Shown here in pieces: positions 8,722-19,053 of a DNA stretch of 64,000 nt. The position numbers were made by a program, and so were the translations under genes. The notes below the pieces were generated by a model, which saw only the letters and a program-made list of their open reading frames with translations, made no database searches and was not told the origin of the DNA. This DNA comes from Caldimonas mangrovi (lineage in GTDB: Bacteria; Pseudomonadota; Gammaproteobacteria; Burkholderiales; Burkholderiaceae_C): NCBI RefSeq assembly GCF_023721835.1, contig NZ_JAMKFE010000016.1:1-64000 (forward strand), in the 5' to 3' direction. How positions within the stretch are numbered: the stretch's first letter is position 1; each line of letters opens with the position of its first letter.

Positions 8722-10587
8722 TCACAGCGGCAACGTCAGCCGGATCACCGTGCCGTACCCCGGCCCCGACTCGACCAGGCACTGCCCGGCCAACTGCTTG
8801 GCGCGCCGCTTCATGCTCGCCATGCCGTGGCCGCGGTCGAGCTTGCCGTCGAGTTCGAGCGGGATGCCGCGGCCGTTGTCCTGAATCACCAGGTTGAAAT
8901 CGGTGGTGTCGATGACGCAGCGTATCGTGCAGGCGCTGGCGCCGCTGTGCTTGATGATGTTGCTGATGGCCTCGCGCAGGATGCGGGTGGTCTGCACGTA
9001 GGCCCGTGCCGAGAGGTGGCGCTCGTCGTTCTCGTGGGCCGTCGTCCAATCGATCTGCACCGCCGCCTGGCCCAGACGCGAGACCACCTCGGCGCGCCAG
9101 TCCGCGAGCGCATCGGCGATCTTGACGGGCTTGCCGGTCAGGCCACGCACCGACAGCCGCATTTCCTCGAGTGCCTCGCGTGCCAGCGTGGAGATGCGCT
9201 CGTCGCCGCTGGTGTGCACGATGGTCAGCAGCTTCGCACCCAGGTCGTCGTGCAGATCTCCGGCGATGCGCTTGCGCTCCGCCTCGGCGACTTGCTCGAT
9301 GCGTGCCTCGGCCAGGTCGGAGTAGCTGCGCTCGATCTCCGCGGTCTTCTCGAGGATGCGCTGCTCCAGGTTGACGCGCGCCGTTTCGGCCGCCTGCAGC
9401 GCTTGCACGAACTGCTGCACCAGACGCAGACCCACGGCGAAGAACAGCAGCGGCATCGCGAAATGGATCAGGTGTACGCGCGGCAGATCCACCCAGCCGT
9501 GCTGCACCATCGTTTCGACCGTTGCAAGCAGCATCATGACCATGAGTGCGCCGCTCATGATCCAGAACTCGGAGCGTCGTTCACGCCACACGTGGCGCAG
9601 GTAGTAGACCGCAGCCCACGAGACCTCGACAAGATAGAGGGTGGACCAGACCGTGGCCACGGCGAAGAAGTCCTCCTGCGGCAAGAGCGCGATGCTGGCC
9701 GGCACGAGCAGGCACTGCGACAGCATCGTCGCATCGACCCAGCGATACCGGTGCCCCCCGTAGCGCTGCAAGAACAGCACCGCGCAGGCGATCACGGGGG
9801 CCATCAGGCAGGTCAACAGCACTTCGCCGAGGTGGTGTTCGATCGGAATGTGACGTGCCCACAGGCGCGACGCGATGATCGCCCAGCCGACCAGCAGCAG
9901 CCCGAAGTACAGGTAGGCGGATTCGCTGCGCCGGGCCCAGGCGAGCCCGAGCATGAACAACCCGAGAACGACGATGGTGATGCCCAGGACCTGGGCCATC
10001 GTGACGTTCCAGAACAGCTGGCTTTCGTAATGCTGCAGCAGCTGTGCCTGCGGCGCGATCACCAGCTCTGACAGCCCGCCCGCACGCTGGCGTGCCGCCA
10101 CCCGCTGCAAGGTGTGGCCGGCCACCTTGATCTCCAGCCGGTTGCCGCTGGGGCGCAGCAAGGTGGTCGGCAGCACGATCAGGTGGGGGCGGTAGCAGTT
10201 GCGGGTGATGGGGGGGCGCATGCGGCCGTCGCGTGCGAGCAACTCGCCGTTGAGTCGTACCTCCAGATTGGTACAGGCGCGCTCGACGTACAGCGCCAGC
10301 AGGTCCTGCGACGGCGCAGCGACGTCGAACTCGACGCGGTAGGAGACGGTGCCCTCGAAACCGGGGCGGGTCTCCGCCCAGTCGTCCGGCAGGCCGACTT
10401 GCTGGTGGACCGCCTGCACCGGCCCGTCGAAAGCCTGTTCCTCGACGACCACCGCCTCGCGCAACTCGATCTCGGCCGCGGTGGCAGAGCCCGCGGCACC
10501 GGCCAGCAACAGCATGAGCCCCAGGGCGGCGAGGCAAAAAAACAACCCACTGCGGTGCAAACCCCGCATCGGCAACAAGGGACTCAT
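8722..10587 (-). CDS. 7TM-DISM sensor histidine kinase (HisKA_3 class)
   Basis: Inner-membrane sensor kinase of about 621 residues. A signal sequence or first helix (about 10-38) is followed by a periplasmic jelly-roll-like sensing domain (about 40-170) and then about seven transmembrane helices (about 180-385). A coiled coil leads into the dimerisation/phospho-acceptor helix ERKRIAGDLHDDLGAKL. The ATPase domain has N-box REAISNIIKHS and G-boxes DNGRG and GHGMASM. The cognate regulator gene lies 120 bp downstream. I chose the ATG at 10587, but an upstream in-frame start at 10644 and an internal one at 10569 are possible. The 10587 ATG overlaps a divergent ATG at 10586. Confidence 0.9.
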   Translation of the reverse strand: MSPLLPMRGLHRSGLFFCLAALGLMLLLAGAAGSATAAEIELREAVVVEEQAFDGPVQAVHQQVGLPDDWAETRPGFEGTVSYRVEFDVAAPSQDLLALYVERACTNLEVRLNGELLARDGRMRPPITRNCYRPHLIVLPTTLLRPSGNRLEIKVAGHTLQRVAARQRAGGLSELVIAPQAQLLQHYESQLFWNVTMAQVLGITIVVLGLFMLGLAWARRSESAYLYFGLLLVGWAIIASRLWARHIPIEHHLGEVLLTCLMAPVIACAVLFLQRYGGHRYRWVDATMLSQCLLVPASIALLPQEDFFAVATVWSTLYLVEVSWAAVYYLRHVWRERRSEFWIMSGALMVMMLLATVETMVQHGWVDLPRVHLIHFAMPLLFFAVGLRLVQQFVQALQAAETARVNLEQRILEKTAEIERSYSDLAEARIEQVAEAERKRIAGDLHDDLGAKLLTIVHTSGDERISTLAREALEEMRLSVRGLTGKPVKIADALADWRAEVVSRLGQAAVQIDWTTAHENDERHLSARAYVQTTRILREAISNIIKHSGASACTIRCVIDTTDFNLVIQDNGRGIPLELDGKLDRGHGMASMKRRAKQLAGQCLVESGPGYGTVIRLTLPL

Positions 10588-10672
10588 GGAAGTGGATTCT
10601 GCTGGAGCCGCCCGCGAGGGACAATCTGCCCCGTTGCCCGCCACCCCGGCCGGGCCCCAAAGTAGCTGCTAC

Positions 10673-11632
10673 GTGATCCTTCGCCACGCCTTCATTCCCC
10701 TCAACAACGCCCGCCTGGCCCACCTGTGCGGGACGCTCGATGAGCACCTGCGCAGCATCGAAGCGGCCTTCGACGTCAGCATCACGCGTCGCAACGAGTC
10801 CTTCCGCATCGAGGGCGCGAGGAAACCCGCGGAACGTGCGGTGGCCCTGCTGCAGTCGTTGTACGACCGGGCGCGCAAGCCGATCCCGGCCGACGAGTTC
10901 CAGCTGGCGCTGGTCGAGGCGGTACAGGCCGACGACGTCGGGGCGTCCAAGGGCGACGACGACGAACTGGTTCTGCGCACCCGCCGCACCGACCTGCAAG
11001 GACGCACGCCCAACCAGGCCAGCTACCTGCGCAATATCCTCGGCCATGACATCACCTTCGGCATCGGCCCGGCAGGTACCGGCAAGACCTTTCTGGCGGT
11101 GGCCTGCGCGGTCGACGCGCTGGAACGCAGCGCGGTGCAGCGCATCATCCTGACGCGTCCGGCCGTGGAAGCCGGCGAGCGCCTGGGCTTTCTGCCCGGC
11201 GACCTGGCGCAGAAGGTCGACCCCTACCTGCGCCCGCTGTATGACGCGCTGTACGACCTGATGGGGTTCGACCGCGTGACCAAGGCGTTCGAGAAGGGGA
11301 CGCTGGAGATCGCACCGCTGGCCTTCATGCGCGGGCGCACGCTGAATCATGCTTTCGTAATCCTCGACGAGGCGCAGAACACGACGCCGGAACAGATGAA
11401 GATGTTCCTCACTCGCATCGGCTTCGGCAGCAAGGCGGTCGTGACGGGTGACGTGAGCCAGATCGACCTGCCGAAGGGCCAGAAAAGCGGGCTGATAGAG
11501 GCCGAACGCATCCTGAAGCGCGTGCGCGGCATCGCGATGACACGCTTCACGGCCGCCGACGTGGTGCGGCACCCGCTGGTCGCGCGCATCGTCGAGGCCT
11601 ACGACGCCGCCAAGAAGACCACCGACACATGA
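10673..11632 (+). CDS. PhoH family ATPase
   Basis: P-loop ATPase of the PhoH/YbeZ type, usually found with YbeY and linked to RNA metabolism. Walker A is GPAGTGKT, Walker B is VILDEAQN, and [11 protein letters not shown] is conserved. I chose the GTG at 10673 because it gives the expected N-terminus ([20 protein letters not shown], 319 residues). The ATG at 10586 (348 residues) has the better AAGGGA ribosome-binding site but adds a 29-residue low-complexity extension. The gene overlaps ybeY by 4 bp (ATGA), so translation is coupled. Confidence 0.93.
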   Translation: MILRHAFIPLNNARLAHLCGTLDEHLRSIEAAFDVSITRRNESFRIEGARKPAERAVALLQSLYDRARKPIPADEFQLALVEAVQADDVGASKGDDDELVLRTRRTDLQGRTPNQASYLRNILGHDITFGIGPAGTGKTFLAVACAVDALERSAVQRIILTRPAVEAGERLGFLPGDLAQKVDPYLRPLYDALYDLMGFDRVTKAFEKGTLEIAPLAFMRGRTLNHAFVILDEAQNTTPEQMKMFLTRIGFGSKAVVTGDVSQIDLPKGQKSGLIEAERILKRVRGIAMTRFTAADVVRHPLVARIVEAYDAAKKTTDT

Positions 11633-12081
11633 CCCGCCCTGTTCGACCGACCCTGCGGTTGTCGCTGCAGTTCGCCGACGCCAGGCACCGTGGTCATCTG
11701 GCGCGCCACAAGGCAATGCGCTGGATGCGCGCGGCACTGGAAGTGCCGGCCGAGATCACGGTGCGCATCGTCGATGCCGACGAAGGCCAGGCGCTGAACC
11801 GCGACTACAGGCACAAGGACTACGCGACGAACGTGTTGACCTTCGACTATGCACATGAGCCGGTCGTCGTGGCCGACCTGATCCTGTGCGCGCCGGTGGT
11901 CGAGCGCGAGGCGCGTGACGAGGGCAAGACGCTCGAGGCGCACTACGCCCATCTGCTGGTGCACGGAACGCTGCACGCGCAAGGCTATGACCACGAGGAA
12001 GAGGACGAGGCCGAGGTGATGGAGGCGCGCGAGAGCGCGGTGATGCTCTCGCTCGGCTTCCCGGATCCCTATTCGCGCTAG
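11629..12081 (+). CDS. ybeY: Endoribonuclease / rRNA maturation factor YbeY
   Basis: Metal-dependent RNase for 16S rRNA 3'-end maturation and ribosome quality control. The 150-residue protein carries the diagnostic zinc motif H-x3-H-x5-H in [13 protein letters not shown], plus the [15 protein letters not shown] segment. Its start overlaps the phoH stop by 4 bp. The usual next partners, a CorC-like protein and Lnt, are absent; the locus ends against a convergent ABC transporter gene. The two stop codons share the palindrome CTAG at 12078-12081. Confidence 0.97.
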   Translation: MTRPVRPTLRLSLQFADARHRGHLARHKAMRWMRAALEVPAEITVRIVDADEGQALNRDYRHKDYATNVLTFDYAHEPVVVADLILCAPVVEREARDEGKTLEAHYAHLLVHGTLHAQGYDHEEEDEAEVMEARESAVMLSLGFPDPYSR

Positions 12082-13073
12082 ATCCGGCCCTCCTCCACCG
12101 CGTGGCAGGCCACCTTCACGCCGCGCAGTTCCAGCAGCACCGGCCGTTCGCGTGAGCAGCGCTCGTTGGCGTACGGGCAGCGCGGGTGGAATGCGCAGCC
12201 GCTGGGTGGGTTCAGCGGGTTCGGTACCTCGCCCTGCACCGGCGTGCGCGCGCGACCCGTCATGTGGATGTCGGGGATCGCGTCGAGCAGCATGCGCGTG
12301 TACGGGTGCTGCGGCCGATCGAACAGCTCGCGCTTGGGCGCCACCTCGACCAGCCGGCCCAGGTACATCACGCCCACATCGTCGGCCACATGGTGCACGA
12401 CCGCGAGGTTGTGCGAGATGAACAGGTAGGTCAGCCCGCGCTCGCGCTGCAGGTCCTTCATGATGTTGAGCACCTGCGCCTGCACCGACACGTCGAGCGC
12501 CGAGGTGGGCTCGTCACAGACCAGGAACTCGGGCTGCGTCGCCAGCGCCCGCGCGATCGAGATGCGCTGGCGCTGCCCGCCGGAGAACTGGTGCGGGAAT
12601 TTCTCGACGTCGGCAGCGGAGAGTCCCACCGACTGCAACAGCTCGCCCACCCGCTGCCGCAGCGCCGCGGTGTCGTTCAGCAGGCCGTGCTCGCGCAACG
12701 GCTCGCCGACGATGTCCAGCACCTTCCAGCGCGGGTTCAGGCTGGCATACGGGTCCTGGAAGATCATCTGCATGCGCCGGCGCAGGCCGCGACCCTCTCG
12801 TGACGCGAGCACGGCCGCCGTCGGCCGACCTTCGAACACGACGTCGCCGCGACTGGGGGTGTACAGCCCTACCAGCAACCGCGCGACGGTGCTCTTGCCG
12901 CAACCCGACTCGCCGACCAATGCCAGCGTCTTGCCGCGCTCGATCGAGAAGCTGACGCCGTCGACGGCATGCACGAACTGCCGCGGCTTGCGCTCGACGA
13001 CGCGGTTGAGCCAGGGCGCCGAGACGTCGAAGGTCTTGGCAAGATCGTTCACCTGCACGAGCGGCGCGGTCAT
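12078..13073 (-). CDS. Oligo/dipeptide ABC transporter ATP-binding protein (DppF/OppF type)
   Basis: Second ATPase subunit of a peptide importer, 331 residues. Walker A is GESGCGKST, the ABC signature region is [16 protein letters not shown], Walker B is [12 protein letters not shown], and the oligopeptide-type C-terminal domain has the Cys-rich segment [14 protein letters not shown] that can bind an FeS cluster or metal. The start ATG overlaps the upstream dppD-like stop by 4 bp. It is the last gene of the minus-strand peptide operon, convergent with ybeY. Confidence 0.94.
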   Translation of the reverse strand: MTAPLVQVNDLAKTFDVSAPWLNRVVERKPRQFVHAVDGVSFSIERGKTLALVGESGCGKSTVARLLVGLYTPSRGDVVFEGRPTAAVLASREGRGLRRRMQMIFQDPYASLNPRWKVLDIVGEPLREHGLLNDTAALRQRVGELLQSVGLSAADVEKFPHQFSGGQRQRISIARALATQPEFLVCDEPTSALDVSVQAQVLNIMKDLQRERGLTYLFISHNLAVVHHVADDVGVMYLGRLVEVAPKRELFDRPQHPYTRMLLDAIPDIHMTGRARTPVQGEVPNPLNPPSGCAFHPRCPYANERCSRERPVLLELRGVKVACHAVEEGRI

Positions 13074-14053
13074 GCAGCCCTCCGGATCGGTTCGGCATGC
13101 AGCCAGCACGCGGCGCGCGTACGACCGGCGTCGAGAAGGTCGGGCCGCTCGCTGCGGCAACGGTCGAAAGCGTGCGGGCAGCGGGGATTGAAGGCACAGC
13201 CCGGCGGAATGGCGTTCAGGCGCGGCATCGACCCTTCGATCTGCGCCAGCCTTGCACGGTCGTCCTCGATCGACGGGATCGAACCCATCAGGCCGGCGGT
13301 GTAAGGATGCGCCGCCGAGTGAATCACGTCGTGCACCGGACCGATCTCGGCGATGCGGCCGGCGTACATCACAGCAACCCGGTCGCACGTTTCGGCGATC
13401 ACGCCCATGTCGTGCGTCACCAGCATCACCGCGGCTCCCTTGTCCTTGCACAGGCGCTTGAGCAGAGAAATGATCTGCGCCTGGATCGACACGTCGAGTG
13501 CGGTGGTGGGCTCGTCGGCGACGATCAGTTGCGGCTCGGCCGCCAACGCCAAGGCGATCACGACCCGTTGGCGCATGCCGCCCGAGAACTGATGGGGGTA
13601 GTGGTCGACGCGTGCCTCGGCCGCCGGAATGCCGGTGTCCTTCAGCAGTTGAATGGCACGCTGGCGCGCTTCGGCATGGCCGAGCGGCAAATGCGTCTGG
13701 ATGGTCTCGATCAGTTGCCTCCCGACGGTGTACAGCGGGTTCAGCGAGGTCAGCGGGTCCTGGAAGATGGCACCGATTCGGCGGCCGCGCACGCGACGCA
13801 TCGCGTCGTACGGCAGGTTGTCGATGCGCTGGCCTTCGAGCACGATCTGCCCGCCCGCCACCCGGCCGGGCGGCTCGAGCAGGCCGATGATGGATGCGCC
13901 GGTGAGCGACTTGCCGGCGCCCGATTCGCCGACGACGCCAAGGATTTCGCCGGCCGAGATGTCGAAGGACACGTCGTCGAGGGCGACCAGCGTGCCATGG
14001 CGTGTCGGAAACTCGACACGCAGGTTCTTCACTTGCAACAGGGGAGAAGTCAT
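13070..14053 (-). CDS. Oligo/dipeptide ABC transporter ATP-binding protein (DppD/OppD type)
   Basis: First ATPase subunit of the peptide importer, 327 residues. Walker A is GESGAGKSL, with Leu where Thr or Ser is more usual; this is common in the DppD group. The signature is [16 protein letters not shown], Walker B is [12 protein letters not shown], and the C-terminal Cys cluster is [14 protein letters not shown]. It starts 17 bp after dppC and overlaps dppF by 4 bp. Together with DppF it would form the heterodimer that powers transport. Confidence 0.94.
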   Translation of the reverse strand: MTSPLLQVKNLRVEFPTRHGTLVALDDVSFDISAGEILGVVGESGAGKSLTGASIIGLLEPPGRVAGGQIVLEGQRIDNLPYDAMRRVRGRRIGAIFQDPLTSLNPLYTVGRQLIETIQTHLPLGHAEARQRAIQLLKDTGIPAAEARVDHYPHQFSGGMRQRVVIALALAAEPQLIVADEPTTALDVSIQAQIISLLKRLCKDKGAAVMLVTHDMGVIAETCDRVAVMYAGRIAEIGPVHDVIHSAAHPYTAGLMGSIPSIEDDRARLAQIEGSMPRLNAIPPGCAFNPRCPHAFDRCRSERPDLLDAGRTRAACWLHAEPIRRAA

Positions 14054-14070
14054 CGTGACAGCTTTCTTCG

Positions 14071-14985
14071 TCAGCGCAGGCGCGGGTTGAGCGCGTCGCG
14101 CAGCCAGTCGCCGAGCAGGTTCACGCTGAGCGCGATCAGCACCAGCATCACACCGGGGAAGACGGTGATCCACCACTCGCCGCTGAACAGGAAGTCGTTG
14201 CCGACGCGGATCAGGGTGCCGAGCGACGGCGAGGTGGGTGGCGCGCCCACGCCCAGGAAGGACAACGTGGCCTCGATGATGATGGCCTGCGCGACCTGGA
14301 TCGTCGACAGCACCAGCACCGGGCCCATCACGTTGGGCAGCACATGTTTGCGCATGATGCGCAAGGGGCTGACGCCGATCACGCGCGCGGCCTGCACATA
14401 GTCCTTGTTGCGCTCGACCATGGTGGAGCCGCGAACGGTGCGGGCGTAGTCGACCCATTTGGTCAGCGTGATCGCAAGGATGAGCACCGCGAAGGCCAGC
14501 GTCTCGTGCGCGTCGGGGAACATCGCACGGCCGACGCCGTCGATCAGCAGCGCGATCAGGATTGCGGGAAACGACAGCATCACGTCGCACACGCGCATCA
14601 GCAGCGCATCGAGACGGCCGCCGAGGAAGCCGGCCAGCAACCCGAGGCTGACGCCGATCAGCATCGACAGCGCGACCGACGCGAAACCGACGAACAGCGA
14701 GATGCGCGCGCCGTACATCAACGCGGAGAGTATGTCCCGACCCTGGCCGTCGGTGCCGAGCAGGTATTTGGAACTGCCCTCGTCCATCCACGCGGGCGGC
14801 AACCGGGCGTCGCCGAGTTCGAGCGTCGCGAGGTCGAACGGGTTGTGCGGGGCGACCCAGCCGGCGAACACGGCGGCGAAGATGCAGACGAAAGCCATCA
14901 CGGCGGCCAGGATGGCGACCGGCGACGTGCGAAAGCTGTACCAGACGTCGCCGCCGAAGAAGCGTTGCAATGCAGTGGTGGTCAT
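14071..14985 (-). CDS. Peptide ABC transporter permease (DppC type)
   Basis: Inner-membrane permease of about 304 residues. The N-terminal OppC-type helix (about 25-48) is followed by a periplasmic loop and five helices of the BPD transporter fold. The EAA loop, which contacts the ATPases, is in the [19 protein letters not shown] region. I prefer the ATG at 14985 ([10 protein letters not shown]); an in-frame ATG at 15012 would add 9 residues. Its partner dppB lies three genes upstream in the same operon, separated from it by the M20 peptidase and a second binding protein. Confidence 0.93.
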   Translation of the reverse strand: MTTTALQRFFGGDVWYSFRTSPVAILAAVMAFVCIFAAVFAGWVAPHNPFDLATLELGDARLPPAWMDEGSSKYLLGTDGQGRDILSALMYGARISLFVGFASVALSMLIGVSLGLLAGFLGGRLDALLMRVCDVMLSFPAILIALLIDGVGRAMFPDAHETLAFAVLILAITLTKWVDYARTVRGSTMVERNKDYVQAARVIGVSPLRIMRKHVLPNVMGPVLVLSTIQVAQAIIIEATLSFLGVGAPPTSPSLGTLIRVGNDFLFSGEWWITVFPGVMLVLIALSVNLLGDWLRDALNPRLR

Positions 14986-15079
14986 CGAAGAGCGCTGTTG
15001 AGACAGGGGCACCGGCTCGCCGAGAGGCCGGCATCGGACACGGTGGACCGGCGGCAGACCGCGCCACCGGCCCGTGCCG

Positions 15080-16648
15080 TCATTTGACGACGATCCACTT
15101 GTAGAACATGAAGTTGTCGGGCAGTTGCACCAGCTCGACGTTCTTCTTCGTGGCCCACGCCAGCGCCTGCTGGTGCAGCGGAATGTGGCCGACGTCGTCT
15201 TGGTGGATCTTGAAGGCCTCGCGGATCATCTCGTTGCGCCGGGCCTGGTCGGTCTCGGACTGGATCTTCAACGTCAGCTCGTCGAGCTTGGCGTTGCTGT
15301 AGGAGCCCAGGTTGAACTGGCCCTGGCCCTTGTCGGTGGGCGTGGCCATCAGCGCGTTGAGCGCGTTGTGGGAGTCGTAGGTGCCGGGTGTCCAGCCCAG
15401 CATGTAGAAGCTGGTGTTGCGACTGAGGATCTTGGGGAAGTAGGTGACCTTGGTCTCGGCCTGCAGGTTGATCTTGACGCCGATGCGCGCCAGGTTGGCC
15501 GCGACCGCCTGGCAGATGTCGCCGTCGTTGACATAGCGGTCATTGGGGCAGTTCATGCTCACCTCGAAGCCGTTGGCATAGCCGGCCTCGGCCAGGAGCT
15601 TCTTCGCCGCCTCGGGATCGTACGGCAGACGCTTGTTCAACTCGCCCGGGAAACCCTTGATGCCCGGCGCGATCATCAGGCCGGTCGGTGTCGCGGCGCC
15701 GCGCATCACGCGCGTCTTGATGGTCTCGATGTCGATGGCCTGGTAGAAGGCCTGGCGCACCCGCTTGTCCTTGAAGGGGTTCTTGCCCTTGACGCTGGAG
15801 AACAGCAGTTCGTCGCGCTTCTGGTCCATCCCGAGGAAGATGGTGCGCAGCTCCGGCCCCTGCAGCAGCTTGATGTCGGAACTCGAGCGCAGGCGCTGCA
15901 CGTCCTGCAGCGGCACCGGCTCCATCACGTCGACCTCGCCGGACAGCAGCGCCGCGACACGCGTCGCGTCGTTGCCGATCGGCGTGAACACGACCTCGTC
16001 GACGTTGCTCTCGACTTTGTCCCAGTAGCCGGCGTTGCGCACGAGCACGGTGCGGGTGGTCGGCTGGCGCTCCTTCAGCCGGAACGGGCCGGTACCGTTG
16101 GCGCGAAAGCTCGCGGCGTTCTCGATGCCCTTGCGCCGGTCGACCGGCAGCTCGGCCTTGTTCTCCTCGCACCACTTCTTGCTCATCATGTAGACCAACG
16201 TCAGCACGTCCGGCAGGATGGGGAAAGGCGTGACGGTCTCGATCTCGACGGTGTGGTCATCGACCTTGCGCACGTCCTTGACCGAAGAAACGTAGCTCTT
16301 CATGTCCGAACCCTCGCCGGCGACCCGCTTGAACGAGAACACCACGTCGTCGGCGCCGAACGGTGTGCCATCGTGGAATTTGACGCCGCGGCGCAACTCG
16401 AAGCGCCACACGGTGGGCGAGGTCTGCTTCCAGCTGGTCGCCAGGCCGGGCACCAGCGCGAGCTTCTTGTCGCGCGCCACCAGCGGCTCGTACACGTTGC
16501 CGGTGAAGCTCAGTTGCATCGACTCGTTGAGCGAGTGCGGGTCCATCGACTGCGCGTCGCCCTGGTTGGCGATGCGCACGGTCTTCGCGGCTGCAAGGCC
16601 GCAGGCCAGCGCCAGCGCAAGCGCCAGCAGAGTGGGTTGTAGCTTCAT
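15080..16648 (-). CDS. Peptide ABC transporter substrate-binding protein (second of two in the operon)
   Basis: Periplasmic solute-binding protein of the SBP_bac_5 (OppA/DppA) family, 522 residues. It has a signal peptide with likely cleavage after LACGLAAA (about residue 20) and the family hallmark FELRRGVKFHDGTPF near residue 80. The start at 16648 follows a perfect AGGAGG ribosome-binding site. It is a paralogue of the binding protein at 19054-20652 in the same operon; the two share the VRKAFYQAID-like and GLMIAPGIKG/GTLIAPQVNG segments. Two binding proteins on one permease set suggest a widened substrate range. Confidence 0.94.
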   Translation of the reverse strand: MKLQPTLLALALALACGLAAAKTVRIANQGDAQSMDPHSLNESMQLSFTGNVYEPLVARDKKLALVPGLATSWKQTSPTVWRFELRRGVKFHDGTPFGADDVVFSFKRVAGEGSDMKSYVSSVKDVRKVDDHTVEIETVTPFPILPDVLTLVYMMSKKWCEENKAELPVDRRKGIENAASFRANGTGPFRLKERQPTTRTVLVRNAGYWDKVESNVDEVVFTPIGNDATRVAALLSGEVDVMEPVPLQDVQRLRSSSDIKLLQGPELRTIFLGMDQKRDELLFSSVKGKNPFKDKRVRQAFYQAIDIETIKTRVMRGAATPTGLMIAPGIKGFPGELNKRLPYDPEAAKKLLAEAGYANGFEVSMNCPNDRYVNDGDICQAVAANLARIGVKINLQAETKVTYFPKILSRNTSFYMLGWTPGTYDSHNALNALMATPTDKGQGQFNLGSYSNAKLDELTLKIQSETDQARRNEMIREAFKIHQDDVGHIPLHQQALAWATKKNVELVQLPDNFMFYKWIVVK

Positions 16649-16753
16649 GGGGATCCTCCTGGGTAAGCGAACGAGGTCAGGACTGGGTGAACCTGCAGGC
16701 CCCATGGTCGCCGGCGGCGGCCAGGGCCGATAGTGGGTCTGCCGCACTTGCGT

Positions 16754-17959
16754 TCATGGCAAGGGCATGGCCTTTTCGGCGAGAGACGCGAACAGCGCGG
16801 AGCCGAGCGGCAGGATCTCGTCGTTGAAGTCGTAGCGACTGCTGTGCAGAAAGCAGCCGGGATCGTTGGCATCCCGGCCCTGTCCGATGCGCAGATAGGC
16901 GCCGGGCTTGACCTGCAGCATGAACGAGAAATCCTCCGCCCCCATGCTCGGCGGCAGGTCGCGCACCACGCGCTCGGTGCCCAGCAGCGATTCGGCCACG
17001 TCAGCCGCGAAGAGGGCCTCGGCCCGCGAGTTGACGGTGGCCGGATAGACTCGCTTGTAGTCGAGCGCCGCGGACGCCCCGAACCCGACCGCTATGGACT
17101 CCACCAGACGGCCGAGACGCTCCTCGATCAGGTCCTGCACCTGCGGGCGAAAAGTGCGCACGGTGCCGACCAACCTGGCTTGGCGCGGAATCACGCTCAT
17201 CGCCCCGACGTCGCCGCCCTGCACCGCACACAGGCTGACGACCGCGTTGTCGAAGGCGCTGACGTTGCGCGAGACCAGGCTTTGCGCGGCGACGACGATG
17301 TGCGCCCCCACCAGCACCGGATCGACCGCCAGATGCGGGTGCGCGCCGTGCCCGCCCTTGCCGGTCACGGTGATTTCGATCCGGTCGGCGGCCGCCATCA
17401 TCGGTCCCGGGGCCACGCCGACCTGGCCCGCCGTGAGGTGCGGCCAGTTGTGCATGGCATAGACCGACTGCGCCGGGAAGCGCTCGAACAGGCCATCGTC
17501 GATCATGGCCTTCGCACCGGCAAAGCCTTCCTCGCCGGGCTGGAACACCAGGTAGACGGTGCCGTCGAAGCGACGCGTCTCGGCGAGGTAGCGCGCCGCG
17601 CCGATCAGCATGGTCGTGTGGCCGTCGTGGCCGCAGCTGTGCATCAGGCCGGTCTTGCCCGAACGCCACGCGAAGTCGTTCTCCTCGCGCATCGGCAGCG
17701 CGTCCATGTCCGCGCGCAGCCCGATGCTGCGGCCCGAGACGCGGCTTTGTCCATGGATGACGCCCACCACGCCCGTCTTCGCGATGCCGGTGTGGATCTC
17801 GTCGACCCGCGTGAGCTTCAAGGCCTCGACGACCCGGCTGGCGGTGCGCACCTCCTCGAAGCCGAGCTCGGGGTGGGCGTGCAGGTCGCGCCGGAAGGCG
17901 GTGAGCTCCGGGTGGAAGCCGGCGATGTGCGTGAACACGCCTTGCGAGATGGGCCGCAT
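16754..17959 (-). CDS. M20 family amidohydrolase (hippurate hydrolase / aminoacylase-like)
   Basis: Cytoplasmic metallo-amidohydrolase of 401 residues. Metal-binding motifs are GLRADMDALPM and HSCGHDGHTTML, with the catalytic pair GEEGF near residue 130 and an internal lid/dimerisation domain (about 185-300). The family cleaves N-acyl amino acids or small peptides. It lies inside a peptide-import operon, 1 bp after dppB, so it probably acts on an imported substrate; that is inference. The start at 17959 is chosen for its position right after dppB and its family-like N-terminus. Confidence 0.92.
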   Translation of the reverse strand: MRPISQGVFTHIAGFHPELTAFRRDLHAHPELGFEEVRTASRVVEALKLTRVDEIHTGIAKTGVVGVIHGQSRVSGRSIGLRADMDALPMREENDFAWRSGKTGLMHSCGHDGHTTMLIGAARYLAETRRFDGTVYLVFQPGEEGFAGAKAMIDDGLFERFPAQSVYAMHNWPHLTAGQVGVAPGPMMAAADRIEITVTGKGGHGAHPHLAVDPVLVGAHIVVAAQSLVSRNVSAFDNAVVSLCAVQGGDVGAMSVIPRQARLVGTVRTFRPQVQDLIEERLGRLVESIAVGFGASAALDYKRVYPATVNSRAEALFAADVAESLLGTERVVRDLPPSMGAEDFSFMLQVKPGAYLRIGQGRDANDPGCFLHSSRYDFNDEILPLGSALFASLAEKAMPLP

Positions 17960-17960
17960 G

Positions 17961-18944
17961 TCAGTGGGCTCCGGCGGCGTTGCTGATCCGCAGCCGCGGA
18001 TCAACCTGGAAATACAGCAGGTCGACCACCAGGTTGATCAGCACGAAGATCAGCGCGATCAGGCAGAGGTAGGCGGCCATCACCGGGATGTCGGCGAACG
18101 TCACCGCCTGGATGAACAGCAGCCCCATGCCGGGCCATTGGAACACCGTCTCGGTGATGATGGCGAACGCGATCAGCGACCCCAGCTGCAGGCCGGTGAT
18201 CGTGATCACCGGCACCAGCGTGTTTTTCAGCGCGTGGCCGAAATGCACGGCACGGTCCGACAGGCCGCGCGCCCGGGCGAACTTGATGTAGTCGGTGCGC
18301 AGCACCTCCAGCATTTCGGCGCGCACCAATCGCATGATCAACGTGAGCTGGAAGATCGCCAGCGTGATCGACGGCAGCACCAGGTGCTTCCAGCCGTCCA
18401 GCGTCAGGAAGCCGGTGCTCCAGAGGCCGAGCGTCACCGTCTCGCCGCGCCCGAAGCTCGGCAGCCAACCGAGCGTGACCGAGAACACCAGGATCAGCAG
18501 GATGCCGATCAGGAAGGTCGGCAGCGACACGCCGAGCAACGAGATCGTCAACAGCACCTGCGACAGGAAGCTGCCGCGCCGTAGCGCGGCATACACCCCC
18601 ATCGGAATGCCGACGACCAGCGCAAGCACAGCCGCCGTCAGCGACAGCTCCAGAGTTGCCGGGAAGCGCTCGACGATCAGCGACGAGACCTTGCGCCCCT
18701 GGCGCAGGCTGAGGCCGAACTCGCCCTGCACCGCATTGCCGACGAAATGGCCGAACTGCACGAAGAACGGCTGGTCGAGGCCGAGATCGGAACGCATGCG
18801 GGCACGCTCTTCGGGCGTCGCGTCCTGCCCCAGCAGATTCGTGACAGGGTCGCCGACGAACTGGAACAGCATGAACGCGATGAAAGCCACCGTCAGCATG
18901 ACGATGACGGCCTGCGCGAGGCGGCGAAGTATGAAAACCAGCAT
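17961..18944 (-). CDS. Peptide ABC transporter permease (DppB type)
   Basis: Inner-membrane permease of 327 residues. It starts MLVFILRRLAQAVIVMLTV, the typical first helix of DppB/OppB, followed by the conserved periplasmic segment GLDQPFFVQF. Six transmembrane helices are visible, and the EAA loop is ARARGLSDRAVHFGHALKN. The start at 18944 is preferred over an upstream ATG at 18989, which would add 15 non-conserved residues. The M20 gene begins 1 bp after its stop. Confidence 0.94.
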   Translation of the reverse strand: MLVFILRRLAQAVIVMLTVAFIAFMLFQFVGDPVTNLLGQDATPEERARMRSDLGLDQPFFVQFGHFVGNAVQGEFGLSLRQGRKVSSLIVERFPATLELSLTAAVLALVVGIPMGVYAALRRGSFLSQVLLTISLLGVSLPTFLIGILLILVFSVTLGWLPSFGRGETVTLGLWSTGFLTLDGWKHLVLPSITLAIFQLTLIMRLVRAEMLEVLRTDYIKFARARGLSDRAVHFGHALKNTLVPVITITGLQLGSLIAFAIITETVFQWPGMGLLFIQAVTFADIPVMAAYLCLIALIFVLINLVVDLLYFQVDPRLRISNAAGAH

Positions 18945-19002
18945 GGACAGTCTTGGTTGACTACAGCGCCAAGGGGTCGCCTGCGGCACTGCGTGAATAC
19001 AT

Positions 19003-19032
19003 GCCTTGCCGCCCGGGTAGGGCAGGCAAGGC
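19003..19032 (-). other. Strong RNA hairpin between binding-protein gene and dppB
   Basis: Inverted repeat GCCTTGCC-GCCC ... GGGC-A-GGCAAGGC with a 5-nt loop and one bulged base, 12 paired bases in all. It lies 21 bp past the stop of the first peptide-binding protein and 58 bp before dppB. No uridine tract follows, so it looks like an mRNA stabiliser or partial terminator rather than a full stop. Such hairpins can raise the amount of binding protein relative to the permeases. Confidence 0.55.
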
Positions 19033-19053
19033 GAAGGGTCGCGAACGGCTCGG

